Source of the DNA: Acidimicrobiaceae bacterium
GTDB lineage: Bacteria; Actinomycetota; Acidimicrobiia; Acidimicrobiales; Microtrichaceae
DNA length: 8,392 bases
Direction of reading: 5' to 3'
Assembly: GCA_003514205.1 (NCBI GenBank)
Contig: DORQ01000019.1
Location: 1 to 8,392, forward strand
The notes under the pieces were generated by a model. The model worked only from the letters and a program-made list of their open reading frames with translations. It did no database searches and had not been told where the DNA came from. Of this stretch, positions 1 to 5,388 are shown in pieces; the stretch's first letter is position 1; every line of letters begins with the position of its first letter. The position numbers were made by a program, and so were the translations under genes.

Positions 1-761
1 CCACCGCGATCGATATCTGGTGGAAGATCCACAACTGGGATCGCGATCGGCCCAATGGTTGCGGTGCCCGCTGTGGCATCGAGGATGGCGCCGAGGGCGC
101 CCTTTGCGCCGATGCCGACATAGAGGCCGCCACCGAGAACATCATCGCCAAGGCCGAAGAGCGGAATGTTGCTCGCCAGCAAGGTGATGGCGTTTCCGAT
201 GTTGGAAACGATCAGGTCCACGATGAGGTTCGGATCACTTGGAAGCGAAGCTGCGGCGAGCGTGCTGTTCATCGCATCCTTGAGAATCGATGCAACATCG
301 TTAGCTGCAGTTGCGATGCCGACTGAGTCTTGCTCGGCTGCCCATGCGTATGAACCCCACACCTCAAGATGGTTGTTGGCATCCAAGAGATCGAGGAGAT
401 CGAGGCCCTGGATGTTGTTGAAGCTCGCAGTTGCCTGCTGGCCGCCGGTGAGGTTCTGGCCGTTGCCAGCACTGATGCCGCCAGTTGCGTTGGACCGATC
501 GCCGGTAACCCATCCGGTCGCAGAGTTGGCAACGCCAATCTTCACCCGGAAGTTGACGTTGAGGACGTAGGCCTCGTCGGATTGGTTCACGCAGAAGAGC
601 ACGCAAACTTCGTCCTGGCTATTGTTCACCTGCACGTGGTTGGCCGTGAAGGTCCAGTTGTTGGTGACAACGCTGCCTGGCGTGGTTGGGCACGCTGTGG
701 CAACGAGTGCAGTGGAAGCAAGTACCGCTCCCAAGATTGAACTTCTGAACTTGGTTCTCAT
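1..761 (-). CDS. Secreted putative lipoprotein of unknown family, C-terminus cut by window edge
   Basis: I do not recognise a family. The reading frame is open for 253 codons from an ATG at 761 to the left edge, so only the C-terminus is missing. Residues 1-24 form an export signal: basic MRTKFR, a hydrophobic stretch, then LVATAC with Cys24. The lipobox is imperfect (Ala at -3), so lipid attachment is likely but ordinary signal-peptidase cleavage is possible. Residues about 30-140 look beta-rich with many Asn, Gly and Ser and contain a CxxxC pair (Cys53, Cys57). Residues about 105-135 include an acidic/leucine run (GLDLLDLLD). From about 145 the chain is Ala- and Leu-rich and probably helical, followed by a Gly-rich stretch (about 203-224) and a Pro-rich tail. 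The start is fixed by AGGAGG at 768-773, six bases upstream. It probably acts at the cell surface; no catalytic motif is evident. Confidence 0.8.
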   Translation of the reverse strand, partial: MRTKFRSSILGAVLASTALVATACPTTPGSVVTNNWTFTANHVQVNNSQDEVCVLFCVNQSDEAYVLNVNFRVKIGVANSATGWVTGDRSNATGGISAGNGQNLTGGQQATASFNNIQGLDLLDLLDANNHLEVWGSYAWAAEQDSVGIATAANDVASILKDAMNSTLAAASLPSDPNLIVDLIVSNIGNAITLLASNIPLFGLGDDVLGGGLYVGIGAKGALGAILDATAGTATIGPIAIPVVDLPPDIDRG

Positions 762-767
762 ATGTAC

Positions 768-788
768 CCTCCTACCCCGCATGGCGGG
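768..788 (-). promoter_or_regulatory. Strong Shine-Dalgarno with an adjoining small hairpin
   Basis: On the minus strand AGGAGG occupies 773-768, six bases before the ATG at 761. Immediately upstream is an inverted repeat, CCCGC at 788-784 and GCGGG at 780-776, separated by three bases. The five G-C pairs could form a stem two bases from the ribosome-binding site. The Shine-Dalgarno is clear; a regulatory role for the hairpin is inference. Confidence 0.5.
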
Positions 789-820
789 TCACGGCGAACT
801 TCGCACGATCGGTATGTGTG

Positions 821-851
821 ACAATAGTCGCAGACTTTGATCCTGTGGCAA
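821..851 (-). promoter_or_regulatory. Possible promoter of the left-edge lipoprotein gene
   Basis: On the minus strand TTGCCA (851-846, one mismatch to TTGACA) is followed after 19 bases by TATTGT (826-821). Transcription would start near 814 and give a leader of about 50 bases containing the hairpin and the Shine-Dalgarno site. The 19-base spacer is longer than ideal, so this is a tentative call. Confidence 0.3.
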
Positions 852-913
852 TACTCAGGTTGGGTATTTCTCTGGAATGATTCAAAAGCAAACGAGAAAT
901 CTCACTGATAGTG

Positions 914-929
914 CTGGCTCTGCAGCCAG
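914..929 (-). terminator. Weak hairpin just after the VOC gene
   Basis: CTGGCT (914-919) and AGCCAG (924-929) form a six-pair stem with a four-base loop, starting 8 bases beyond the VOC stop codon. No T-run follows it on the minus strand, so it is at best a weak terminator or an mRNA 3'-end stabiliser. The rest of the 176-base gap 762-937 holds only the candidate promoter and leader of the next gene. Confidence 0.25.
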
Positions 930-937
930 GAGCGACC

Positions 938-1630
938 TCACCGCTCGCTCTGTGAGCTACCTTGACCGAGCGGTCCATGATCGGCAGGGTCGTGACTTCG
1001 TTCATGGGGAGTCATTGCTGCCAGCCTGACTGAGGGCCAGAGGCCATGTGCCCGGAGTGTGGCAATTCTTCGCCCTCCCTGGACGGCATCGCGGATTGTG
1101 CCAGCTCGTGGACCGAGCGAACCTACCGTCGCTTCGAGGTTGTTGACTACGAAGGTAATGCCCCACAGAGTGGCATCGGGTGGCCCCGGCACAGGGGTTG
1201 CCGGACCAACGACTTCGAGAAGTGTGTCGCCGAGCCAGTAGAAGCACTGGAGCGAGGGTTGACCAAAGATGTTGGTGTCCCGTCTCCTGCGGAGATCGAG
1301 CCCGAGCAGCTCCGCAGCCCGCTCAAACCGCGACAGGTCACTGGTGGTCACAACGAGGTGATCGATCGATCGAGCGCCGTTGGGATGCTCAGGCACAGCG
1401 CCCGAAGCTGGAGTGATGTGGCACACCTTGAGGCCGTCAAGAGTCGAGTTCGGTGGATCTGGGTCAGCAATTCCGATGCAGGTGTTCGCTCCATCATCTC
1501 GTGGCGTGATCATCACGCTGCCGAGTTGAACTGAACCCTCATTCAGGGTGAAACCCATCTCCGTCCAGGCCTGTGCTGGATCGGGCAACAACACGGCCGT
1601 GAGTCTGCAGGTTGGCGTCGCACTGCCCAT
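938..1630 (-). CDS. VOC/glyoxalase-like domain protein
   Basis: This is a 230-residue protein of the vicinal oxygen chelate superfamily, in the glyoxalase-like group common in Actinobacteria; its substrate is unknown. The clearest match is the second half: SIDHLVVTTSDL (88-99) with His91, then FYWLGDTLLEVVGP (130-143) with Glu139, then LWGITFVVNNLEATV (155-169), and RRIATLR (187-193) leading to AAMTPHE near the end. His91 and Glu139 sit where VOC enzymes usually hold metal. Residues 1-70 resemble a degenerate first module (LPDPAQAWTEMGF). The frame is open further upstream, but I place the start at the ATG at 1630. The extra upstream residues are low-complexity, and TACACT lies 8 bases upstream, fitting a leaderless start. 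The last 20 or so residues (RSHDPADHG...) run past the usual family end. Confidence 0.85.
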   Translation of the reverse strand: MGSATPTCRLTAVLLPDPAQAWTEMGFTLNEGSVQLGSVMITPRDDGANTCIGIADPDPPNSTLDGLKVCHITPASGAVPEHPNGARSIDHLVVTTSDLSRFERAAELLGLDLRRRRDTNIFGQPSLQCFYWLGDTLLEVVGPATPVPGPPDATLWGITFVVNNLEATVGSLGPRAGTIRDAVQGGRRIATLRAHGLWPSVRLAAMTPHERSHDPADHGPLGQGSSQSER

Positions 1631-1638
1631 TCGGAGCG

Positions 1639-1644
1639 AGTGTA
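1639..1644 (-). promoter_or_regulatory. Candidate -10 box for a leaderless VOC transcript
   Basis: TACACT on the minus strand matches TANNNT and ends 8 bases before the ATG at 1630. There is no Shine-Dalgarno sequence between them. No conserved -35 box is apparent. Confidence 0.45.
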
Positions 1645-1724
1645 CTGCTGATTGGGTGGCACCTCTCGAGGGTGAGGGTTCTCTGGCAGCCAGGTTCGCA
1701 GGGGGTGGCGCTCGTGCCATCCGG

Positions 1725-1730
1725 TAAGGT
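1725..1730 (+). promoter_or_regulatory. Candidate -10 box for a leaderless VUT transporter transcript
   Basis: TAAGGT matches TANNNT and ends 7 bases before the ATG at 1738. The AAGG inside it could instead act as a weak Shine-Dalgarno, so the two readings compete. With the VOC box at 1639-1644 it defines a divergent promoter region of 107 bases. Confidence 0.4.
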
Positions 1731-1737
1731 CATCGAA

Positions 1738-2421
1738 ATGTCTGCCGATCACACCATGATCAACATGTCACGGCGCCAACTCGGCTGGCTGTTGGCAGCG
1801 ACCGCCGGCTATGTGGCGATGTCGCTCATTGCCAACGTTCTTTCGATTCGCCAGGTGCGCATCCTGCTCGCTGTCGATGCTGGCACACTGACCTACCCGC
1901 TCACGTTCACACTCCGCGATCTCATCCACAAAGCGGGCGGAGTCTTTGCGGCCCGGATCGTTGTCGTCGCAACGGCCGTGATGAACACCGTGCTCGCGCT
2001 GAGCCTGTGGGTTGCAACACTGCTTCCACCGGATCTCAACGTTGGCACGCAGAAGGAATTTGGGAACGTCCTCCTGAGTGCTCCAAGGATCATCGCGGCC
2101 TCAATCGTTACCCAACTTGTGGCCGAGCTTGCCGACACTGAGGTCTATAGCCGGTGGATGGCGCGGTTTGGATCCCGGCTGCAGCTCGGACGAGTGCTGA
2201 GTTCCAACGCCGTGTCGGTCCCACTGGATTCGGTGATGTTCACAGTGCTTGCCTTTGGAGGCACGCTGGACCGGTCTACCGTGATCGAGATCATCATCGC
2301 CAATATTGTGATCAAGGGCGTCTGGGCGATGGTCTTCTCCCCGATGATCTATCTCGTGAGAGACTTTGAGCCTCAAGAGGTCCGCGGGAACGAACCAGCG
2401 GCACTCACATCTCGTGGATGA
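1738..2421 (+). CDS. VUT-family (YhhQ-like) membrane protein, probable queuosine-precursor transporter
   Basis: This is a 227-residue polytopic membrane protein with about six hydrophobic segments (roughly 14-34, 45-60, 70-97, 115-132, 162-178, 184-207). Family signatures are visible in order: SLIANVLSIRQV (29-40), AGTLTYPLTFTLRDLIHKAGG (48-68), PRIIAASIVTQLVAELADTEVYSRW (116-140) and SSNAVSVPLDSVMFTVLAFGG (155-175). Well-studied members (E. coli YhhQ) import the preQ0/preQ1 or queuine bases used in tRNA modification. That the protein here does so is inferred from family membership. I chose the ATG at 1738 because the longer open frame back to 1612 adds non-membrane, low-complexity residues and overlaps the divergent VOC start. 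It ends 18 bases from the end of convergent bL37. No queuosine-pathway enzyme lies in the window, so this would be a salvage function. Confidence 0.8.
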   Translation: MSADHTMINMSRRQLGWLLAATAGYVAMSLIANVLSIRQVRILLAVDAGTLTYPLTFTLRDLIHKAGGVFAARIVVVATAVMNTVLALSLWVATLLPPDLNVGTQKEFGNVLLSAPRIIAASIVTQLVAELADTEVYSRWMARFGSRLQLGRVLSSNAVSVPLDSVMFTVLAFGGTLDRSTVIEIIIANIVIKGVWAMVFSPMIYLVRDFEPQEVRGNEPAALTSRG

Positions 2422-2439
2422 TCTCGTGCCGTAGTTGTC

Positions 2440-2529
2440 CTAAGAGTTGCGACCCATGTTCGGCTTGCGGCCGTGGTTGGCCTTCTTGCGCCGAGCGTTG
2501 ATCTTCTTCTTGTTCGTCCGCTTTGACAT
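2440..2529 (-). CDS. Small ribosomal protein bL37 (AURKAIP1/COX24 domain)
   Basis: This tiny gene encodes 29 residues, 13 of them Lys or Arg. It starts MSKRTNKKK, continues with ARRKKANHGRKPN (12-24) and ends MGRNS before a TAG. The (K/R)KANHG(K/R)(K/R)PN core is the hallmark of the actinobacterial 50S protein bL37, usually about 24 residues and related to the mitochondrial AURKAIP1/COX24 domain. In mycobacterial ribosomes bL37 sits on the large subunit in contact with rRNA. It lies alone between the convergent VUT gene and the divergent YihY gene, with no ribosomal-protein operon nearby. The only ATG that gives the complete family N-terminus is at 2529. TAGGGT ends 7 bases upstream, suggesting a leaderless mRNA. 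Recognition rests on sequence alone, but the core motif is very characteristic. Confidence 0.85.
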   Translation of the reverse strand: MSKRTNKKKINARRKKANHGRKPNMGRNS

Positions 2530-2536
2530 GGCGCAC

Positions 2537-2542
2537 ACCCTA
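2537..2542 (-). promoter_or_regulatory. Candidate -10 box for a leaderless bL37 transcript
   Basis: TAGGGT on the minus strand ends 7 bases before the ATG at 2529, which would place the transcription start at or next to the A of the start codon. Its AGGG could be read as a poor, distant Shine-Dalgarno. An upstream TTTCAC-like -35 is weak. Confidence 0.45.
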
Positions 2543-2674
2543 CCGTTGGACGGCGAAAATGTGAAAACGGGCTGCGCACATGAATCGAAAGAGCGACGCA
2601 ATCGCTTGAAGTCGGGAGGCCTGTCCAGCTTTGAGGAGCGCCGCTGTTGTGTGGTTGGGGCACGGCCCTCCGCC

Positions 2675-2680
2675 TAGAGT
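2675..2680 (+). promoter_or_regulatory. Candidate -10 box for the YihY-family gene
   Basis: TAGAGT ends 8 bases before the ATG at 2689, with no Shine-Dalgarno in between. The remainder of the 159-base divergent gap with bL37 (2530-2688) holds no other feature that I can see. Confidence 0.4.
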
Positions 2681-2688
2681 CCGTACCC

Positions 2689-3600
2689 ATGGCGGGAACA
2701 ACTCAGGCACTCAAACAGCGGATCGACCACTGGCAACAAAGCAACGCGTCGGCTTCTGTCGGCTACGGAGTCGTCAAGAAGTATGGCGAGGACAAAGGCT
2801 CACAGCTCTCGGCGCTCATCACCTACTACGGGTTCTTCTCCCTCTTTCCGGCACTGTTGGCAGCGTTCACCATCCTCGGGTTTGTGCTCCAAGGGAACGC
2901 CGAATTCCGCGAGCGGATCGCTGAGACGATTTCAGAACGTCTCCCGCTTCCAGGGATCGATGCCACCTCACTGAAAGGCAGTGGTTTCGCCTTACTGGTC
3001 GGACTGCTGCTGGCCCTGTGGTCAGGGCTCGGAGCCACGCAAGTCCTCCAGGATGCAATTCAGAAGGTGTTTCGCGCTGAGAACTCCGCGCCTTCATCCT
3101 TCCTTGTGAGGCGCTTATTGGGTTTGAGGCTTCTCGCAGTCGTCGGATTCGGAGTTGTTGCCTCAGCAGCGAGCACTGCGCTGGTTGCGAGCTTGCCACT
3201 CGGGGGAAAGATCGGTGGCTTGATCGCCGGTGTTGGGATTAACGCGTTGGTGACGGCGGCGCTCATCAAGCTCTCCGTTCCCAAGCTGGTGAGCTGGGTT
3301 GACCTTCGGTGGGCAGCGCTCTTCGGAGGTCTTGGCTGGACACTGCTCGGGAGCATCGGCGCCTGGTACACCGAGCGTCTCGTGAGTAACTCGGACAAGA
3401 CCTATGGAGTTTTCGCAGTTGTGATCGGGCTGTTGTCATGGATCTACCTGCAAGCCCAGGTGCTCGTCTACGCCGCGGAGATTGGTGCTGTCACCCACCA
3501 GCGCCTCTACCCGAGATCGCTACTCAAGGACACCCCGACCGCCATTGATACCGAACTCTCAGCCAGCGAGCGCTCCGCGACCACGGGACCAACGAAGTAG
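2689..3600 (+). CDS. YihY/BrkB-family inner-membrane protein
   Basis: This is a 303-residue membrane protein of the YihY/UPF0761 family (once annotated as ribonuclease BN, now known to be incorrect); its biochemical role is unresolved. Six hydrophobic segments fit the family topology: about 45-67, 98-118, 145-168, 174-196, 208-227 and 238-264. Typical sequences are ALITYYGFFSLFPALLA (42-58), the WSGLGATQVLQDAIQKVF stretch after the second helix (111-128), and the closing LLSWIYLQAQVLVYAAEIGA (248-267) followed by a charged tail. The frame is open upstream to 2647, but I take the ATG at 2689. It gives the normal family N-terminus, and a TANNNT box lies just upstream. The last 42 bases overlap the 3' end of the convergent PHP gene. 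Confidence 0.88.
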   Translation: MAGTTQALKQRIDHWQQSNASASVGYGVVKKYGEDKGSQLSALITYYGFFSLFPALLAAFTILGFVLQGNAEFRERIAETISERLPLPGIDATSLKGSGFALLVGLLLALWSGLGATQVLQDAIQKVFRAENSAPSSFLVRRLLGLRLLAVVGFGVVASAASTALVASLPLGGKIGGLIAGVGINALVTAALIKLSVPKLVSWVDLRWAALFGGLGWTLLGSIGAWYTERLVSNSDKTYGVFAVVIGLLSWIYLQAQVLVYAAEIGAVTHQRLYPRSLLKDTPTAIDTELSASERSATTGPTK

Positions 3601-4590
3601 GTCCGCCGCGGGCCACGTGTTGATGATCCGTTCCGCCGAAAGCTGGTAACGGGCGGCCTTGTCGCACCCAAGAGACTGCCACTCAAGCTGGCCAGGAGCG
3701 TGGGCATCAGTGTTGATCGCGAAAAGACAACCGGTATCTCGTGCGAGGGCTAGGAGGTCCTCGGGAGGGTCCTGACGTTCGGGTCGGCAATTGATTTCGA
3801 TGGCCGTTGTTGATGCTGCGGCGAGCTCGAAAACAGCGAGTGCGTCGAACTGGGAAGGTGCTCGCTGGGTTCCGAGAATCTGTCGTCCAGTGCAATGACC
3901 GAGAATGGTGACGAGCGGATGAGACACTGCCTTGAGGAGGCGTTCGGTCATTTCGGGCGCGGGCTGAGCAAGTTTGGAATGCACCGAGGCAACCACGACA
4001 TCGAGTCGCTCGAGGAGTTCCTCGGAAAGATCGAGCGTGCCATCTTCGAGAATGTCGACCTCCATTCCGGTCAGCACGGTGATCTCTGCGGTTTGGCGCA
4101 GCCCGTCTATTGCGTCAAGTTGCTGTTCGAGCCGCTCGGGGTTGAGCCCGTGTGCGATGGTGAGACGTGGCGAGTGATCGGTGATGACCACGTATTCATG
4201 GCCAAGCGCTTCGGCCGTGCGAACCATATCGGCGAGGTCGGCGCCGCCGTCAGACCAGGTGGTGTGAACATGACAATCCCCTCGAAGCTGCGACCGCAAC
4301 TCTTCGCCCATGCCGACTGGAACCTGGGAACTAGCGTCAAGCTTGGTGAGGTACTCCGGCTGTTGTTCGAGGACCCCAGCGCTGATTACTGAGGCTGAGG
4401 AAGGACCGATCCCCTCGAGCTCCGTCAGAGTTCCGGCCGTGCAACGCTGCAACAACTCATCCTCCGCCAAGAGCTCAACCACGAGTTTCGCTCGTTGAAA
4501 CGCGCGGACCTTCTGCTTGGGGGCTAAGGATCGGTCAAGGAAATAGACCGCCTTGTCGAGTGCATCAGCGGCACGTTGCTTGCTCTGCAT
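3559..4590 (-). CDS. Helix-hairpin-helix plus PHP-domain phosphoesterase (PolX-like, lacking the polymerase core)
   Basis: This is a 343-residue protein with two parts. Residues 1-85 resemble the N-terminal DNA-binding segment of family X polymerases, including a helix-hairpin-helix (LTELEGIGPSSASVI, 55-69). Residues about 103-335 are a PHP domain with metal-binding motifs in order: GDCHVHTTWSDG (His107, His109), VITDHS (Asp138, His139), TGMEVDIL (Glu177), ASVHSK (His204), ILGHCTGR (His232) and INTDAHAPG (Asp295, His297). All expected ligands are present, so an active di- or trinuclear metal phosphoesterase or exonuclease is likely. Full PolX carries a nucleotidyltransferase core between these parts; here the hairpin is followed almost directly by PHP. 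This short form appears to be a recognised group in Actinobacteria. A role in DNA repair or nucleotide processing is inference. It is transcribed away from the SGNH lipoprotein gene, 64 bases apart. Confidence 0.87.
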   Translation of the reverse strand: MQSKQRAADALDKAVYFLDRSLAPKQKVRAFQRAKLVVELLAEDELLQRCTAGTLTELEGIGPSSASVISAGVLEQQPEYLTKLDASSQVPVGMGEELRSQLRGDCHVHTTWSDGGADLADMVRTAEALGHEYVVITDHSPRLTIAHGLNPERLEQQLDAIDGLRQTAEITVLTGMEVDILEDGTLDLSEELLERLDVVVASVHSKLAQPAPEMTERLLKAVSHPLVTILGHCTGRQILGTQRAPSQFDALAVFELAAASTTAIEINCRPERQDPPEDLLALARDTGCLFAINTDAHAPGQLEWQSLGCDKAARYQLSAERIINTWPAADLLRWSRGRGALAG

Positions 4591-4596
4591 ATGCCC

Positions 4597-4602
4597 AGGG
4601 TA
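4597..4602 (-). promoter_or_regulatory. Candidate -10 box for the PHP gene
   Basis: TACCCT on the minus strand ends 6 bases before the ATG at 4590. No Shine-Dalgarno is present, consistent with a leaderless mRNA. Confidence 0.45.
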
Positions 4603-4641
4603 GATGCCTCATCAGGATGGGGTCGACGGTGTTGTGCTGTC

Positions 4642-4647
4642 TAACAT
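4642..4647 (+). promoter_or_regulatory. Candidate -10 box for the SGNH lipoprotein gene
   Basis: TAACAT ends 7 bases before the ATG at 4655. Its presence inside the upstream extension of the frame supports 4655, not 4604, as the true start. Confidence 0.45.
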
Positions 4648-4654
4648 CTGCGGG

Positions 4655-5338
4655 ATGAACCTCTGGCCGGGCCTCAAACCCCGCACACTGCTGATCGCGT
4701 CCATCTGTGTTGTCTCCATCACAGCGTGTCTGCCTCCGGCTCCATCGGCGGGGCGAGGGGAGCGAGTCCGTTCCGTTGTGGTTCTAGGAGACAGCATCAC
4801 CTGGGGGTTCTTTGGTGTCACGCCTGGGATCCAGGACCCGCTCTCCTCCAGGCTCGCCAAACGCGGTATCTCGTTACGTCTGCTCGGCTTCCCGGGCGAT
4901 TCGATTGCTGCGCCATGGCCGGGGAGAACCGATTGGCCAACACAATTGCAGCGCAGCGTGAGCGAAGATAACCCCGATGTCGTCATCATCCAGTCGTTGT
5001 TGTTTCCAGAATCAGCCGATCAGGCGGCCCGCGCCGACTACCTCGCAAAGGCTCAAGAGCTCATTCGAATCGCACAATCACGAGGGGCCCATGTCTACCT
5101 GGTGCGCCATCAGCGCGGATTCGGCGGCCAAGCGGAGGAGTCAAACATCGCTGAAGCGTTGCAGCAGCAGGCAGCGGAGGGCAAAGGTGTGGCCACGATT
5201 CCTGCGGACTGGTGGCTGGACAGGTGTGAGGACCCCTATATCCCTGACGGCTTTCACCTCACTGAACGCGGAAGCGAGTGTTTCTCCAACGCGGTGAACG
5301 CTGCAGTGAACCAGCTCGTCAACCAACAAGAGCGTTGA
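4655..5338 (+). CDS. SGNH/GDSL-family hydrolase, predicted lipoprotein
   Basis: This is a 227-residue exported esterase/lipase-like hydrolase. Residues 1-25 are a lipoprotein signal (basic start, hydrophobic TLLIASICVVSI, lipobox ITAC with Cys25), so it is probably anchored outside the membrane. The SGNH core begins with block I, VVVLGDSITWG (41-51, nucleophile Ser47). The block II glycine is plausibly in GFPGDS (78-83). The catalytic Asp-x-x-His is in PDGFHLT (197-203; Asp198, His201). Block III is unusual: where GxND is expected the sequence reads VIIQSLLF (110-117), with no obvious oxyanion Asn. The substrate cannot be told from sequence; acyl esters or acetylated cell-envelope glycans are typical for the superfamily. 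The ATG at 4655 is chosen over 4604 because only it gives a proper signal peptide. Confidence 0.83.
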   Translation: MNLWPGLKPRTLLIASICVVSITACLPPAPSAGRGERVRSVVVLGDSITWGFFGVTPGIQDPLSSRLAKRGISLRLLGFPGDSIAAPWPGRTDWPTQLQRSVSEDNPDVVIIQSLLFPESADQAARADYLAKAQELIRIAQSRGAHVYLVRHQRGFGGQAEESNIAEALQQQAAEGKGVATIPADWWLDRCEDPYIPDGFHLTERGSECFSNAVNAAVNQLVNQQER

Positions 5339-5372
5339 GGCCTCGGATCTCACGATGAAACCGAGCGGGCAC

Positions 5373-5378
5373 TAGCGT
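5373..5378 (+). promoter_or_regulatory. Candidate -10 box for ychF
   Basis: TAGCGT ends 10 bases before the ATG at 5389, predicting a leader of only about 3-4 bases. There is no Shine-Dalgarno. The 50-base gap after the SGNH gene shows no convincing terminator. Confidence 0.35.
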
Positions 5379-5388
5379 TGTCAGCCTC

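Noticed and set aside
772..1005. A 77-codon minus-strand open frame between the VOC and lipoprotein genes
   Set aside because: It overlaps the end of VOC and its stop lies in the lipoprotein ribosome-binding site. It has no Shine-Dalgarno or family match; the stretch is better explained as promoter and leader.
1361..1378. Repeated GATCGATCGATCG and several CGATCG palindromes across the window
   Set aside because: There are perhaps eight CGATCG sites, somewhat above expectation, but all noted are in coding sequence or scattered. They show no array or regular spacing, so I treat them as composition bias.
1046..1534. A 162-codon plus-strand open frame opposite the VOC gene
   Set aside because: It is antisense to a recognisable VOC protein, has no family resemblance, no ribosome-binding site, and arises from the GC-rich codon pattern.
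2447..2677. A 76-codon plus-strand open frame over the bL37 gene
   Set aside because: The minus strand carries the distinctive bL37 sequence; the plus-strand frame is its complement plus the promoter gap.
3895..4392. A 165-codon plus-strand open frame inside the PHP gene
   Set aside because: The opposite strand encodes all PHP metal-binding motifs; this frame is a shadow without its own start signals.
4604..4654. Upstream ATG extending the SGNH protein by 17 residues
   Set aside because: The extension would bury the lipoprotein signal, lacks a ribosome-binding site and covers the candidate -10 box.
5339..5372. Possible terminator after the SGNH gene (CTCGG...CCGAG)
   Set aside because: The stem is only five pairs with a loop of about 14 bases and no T-run.
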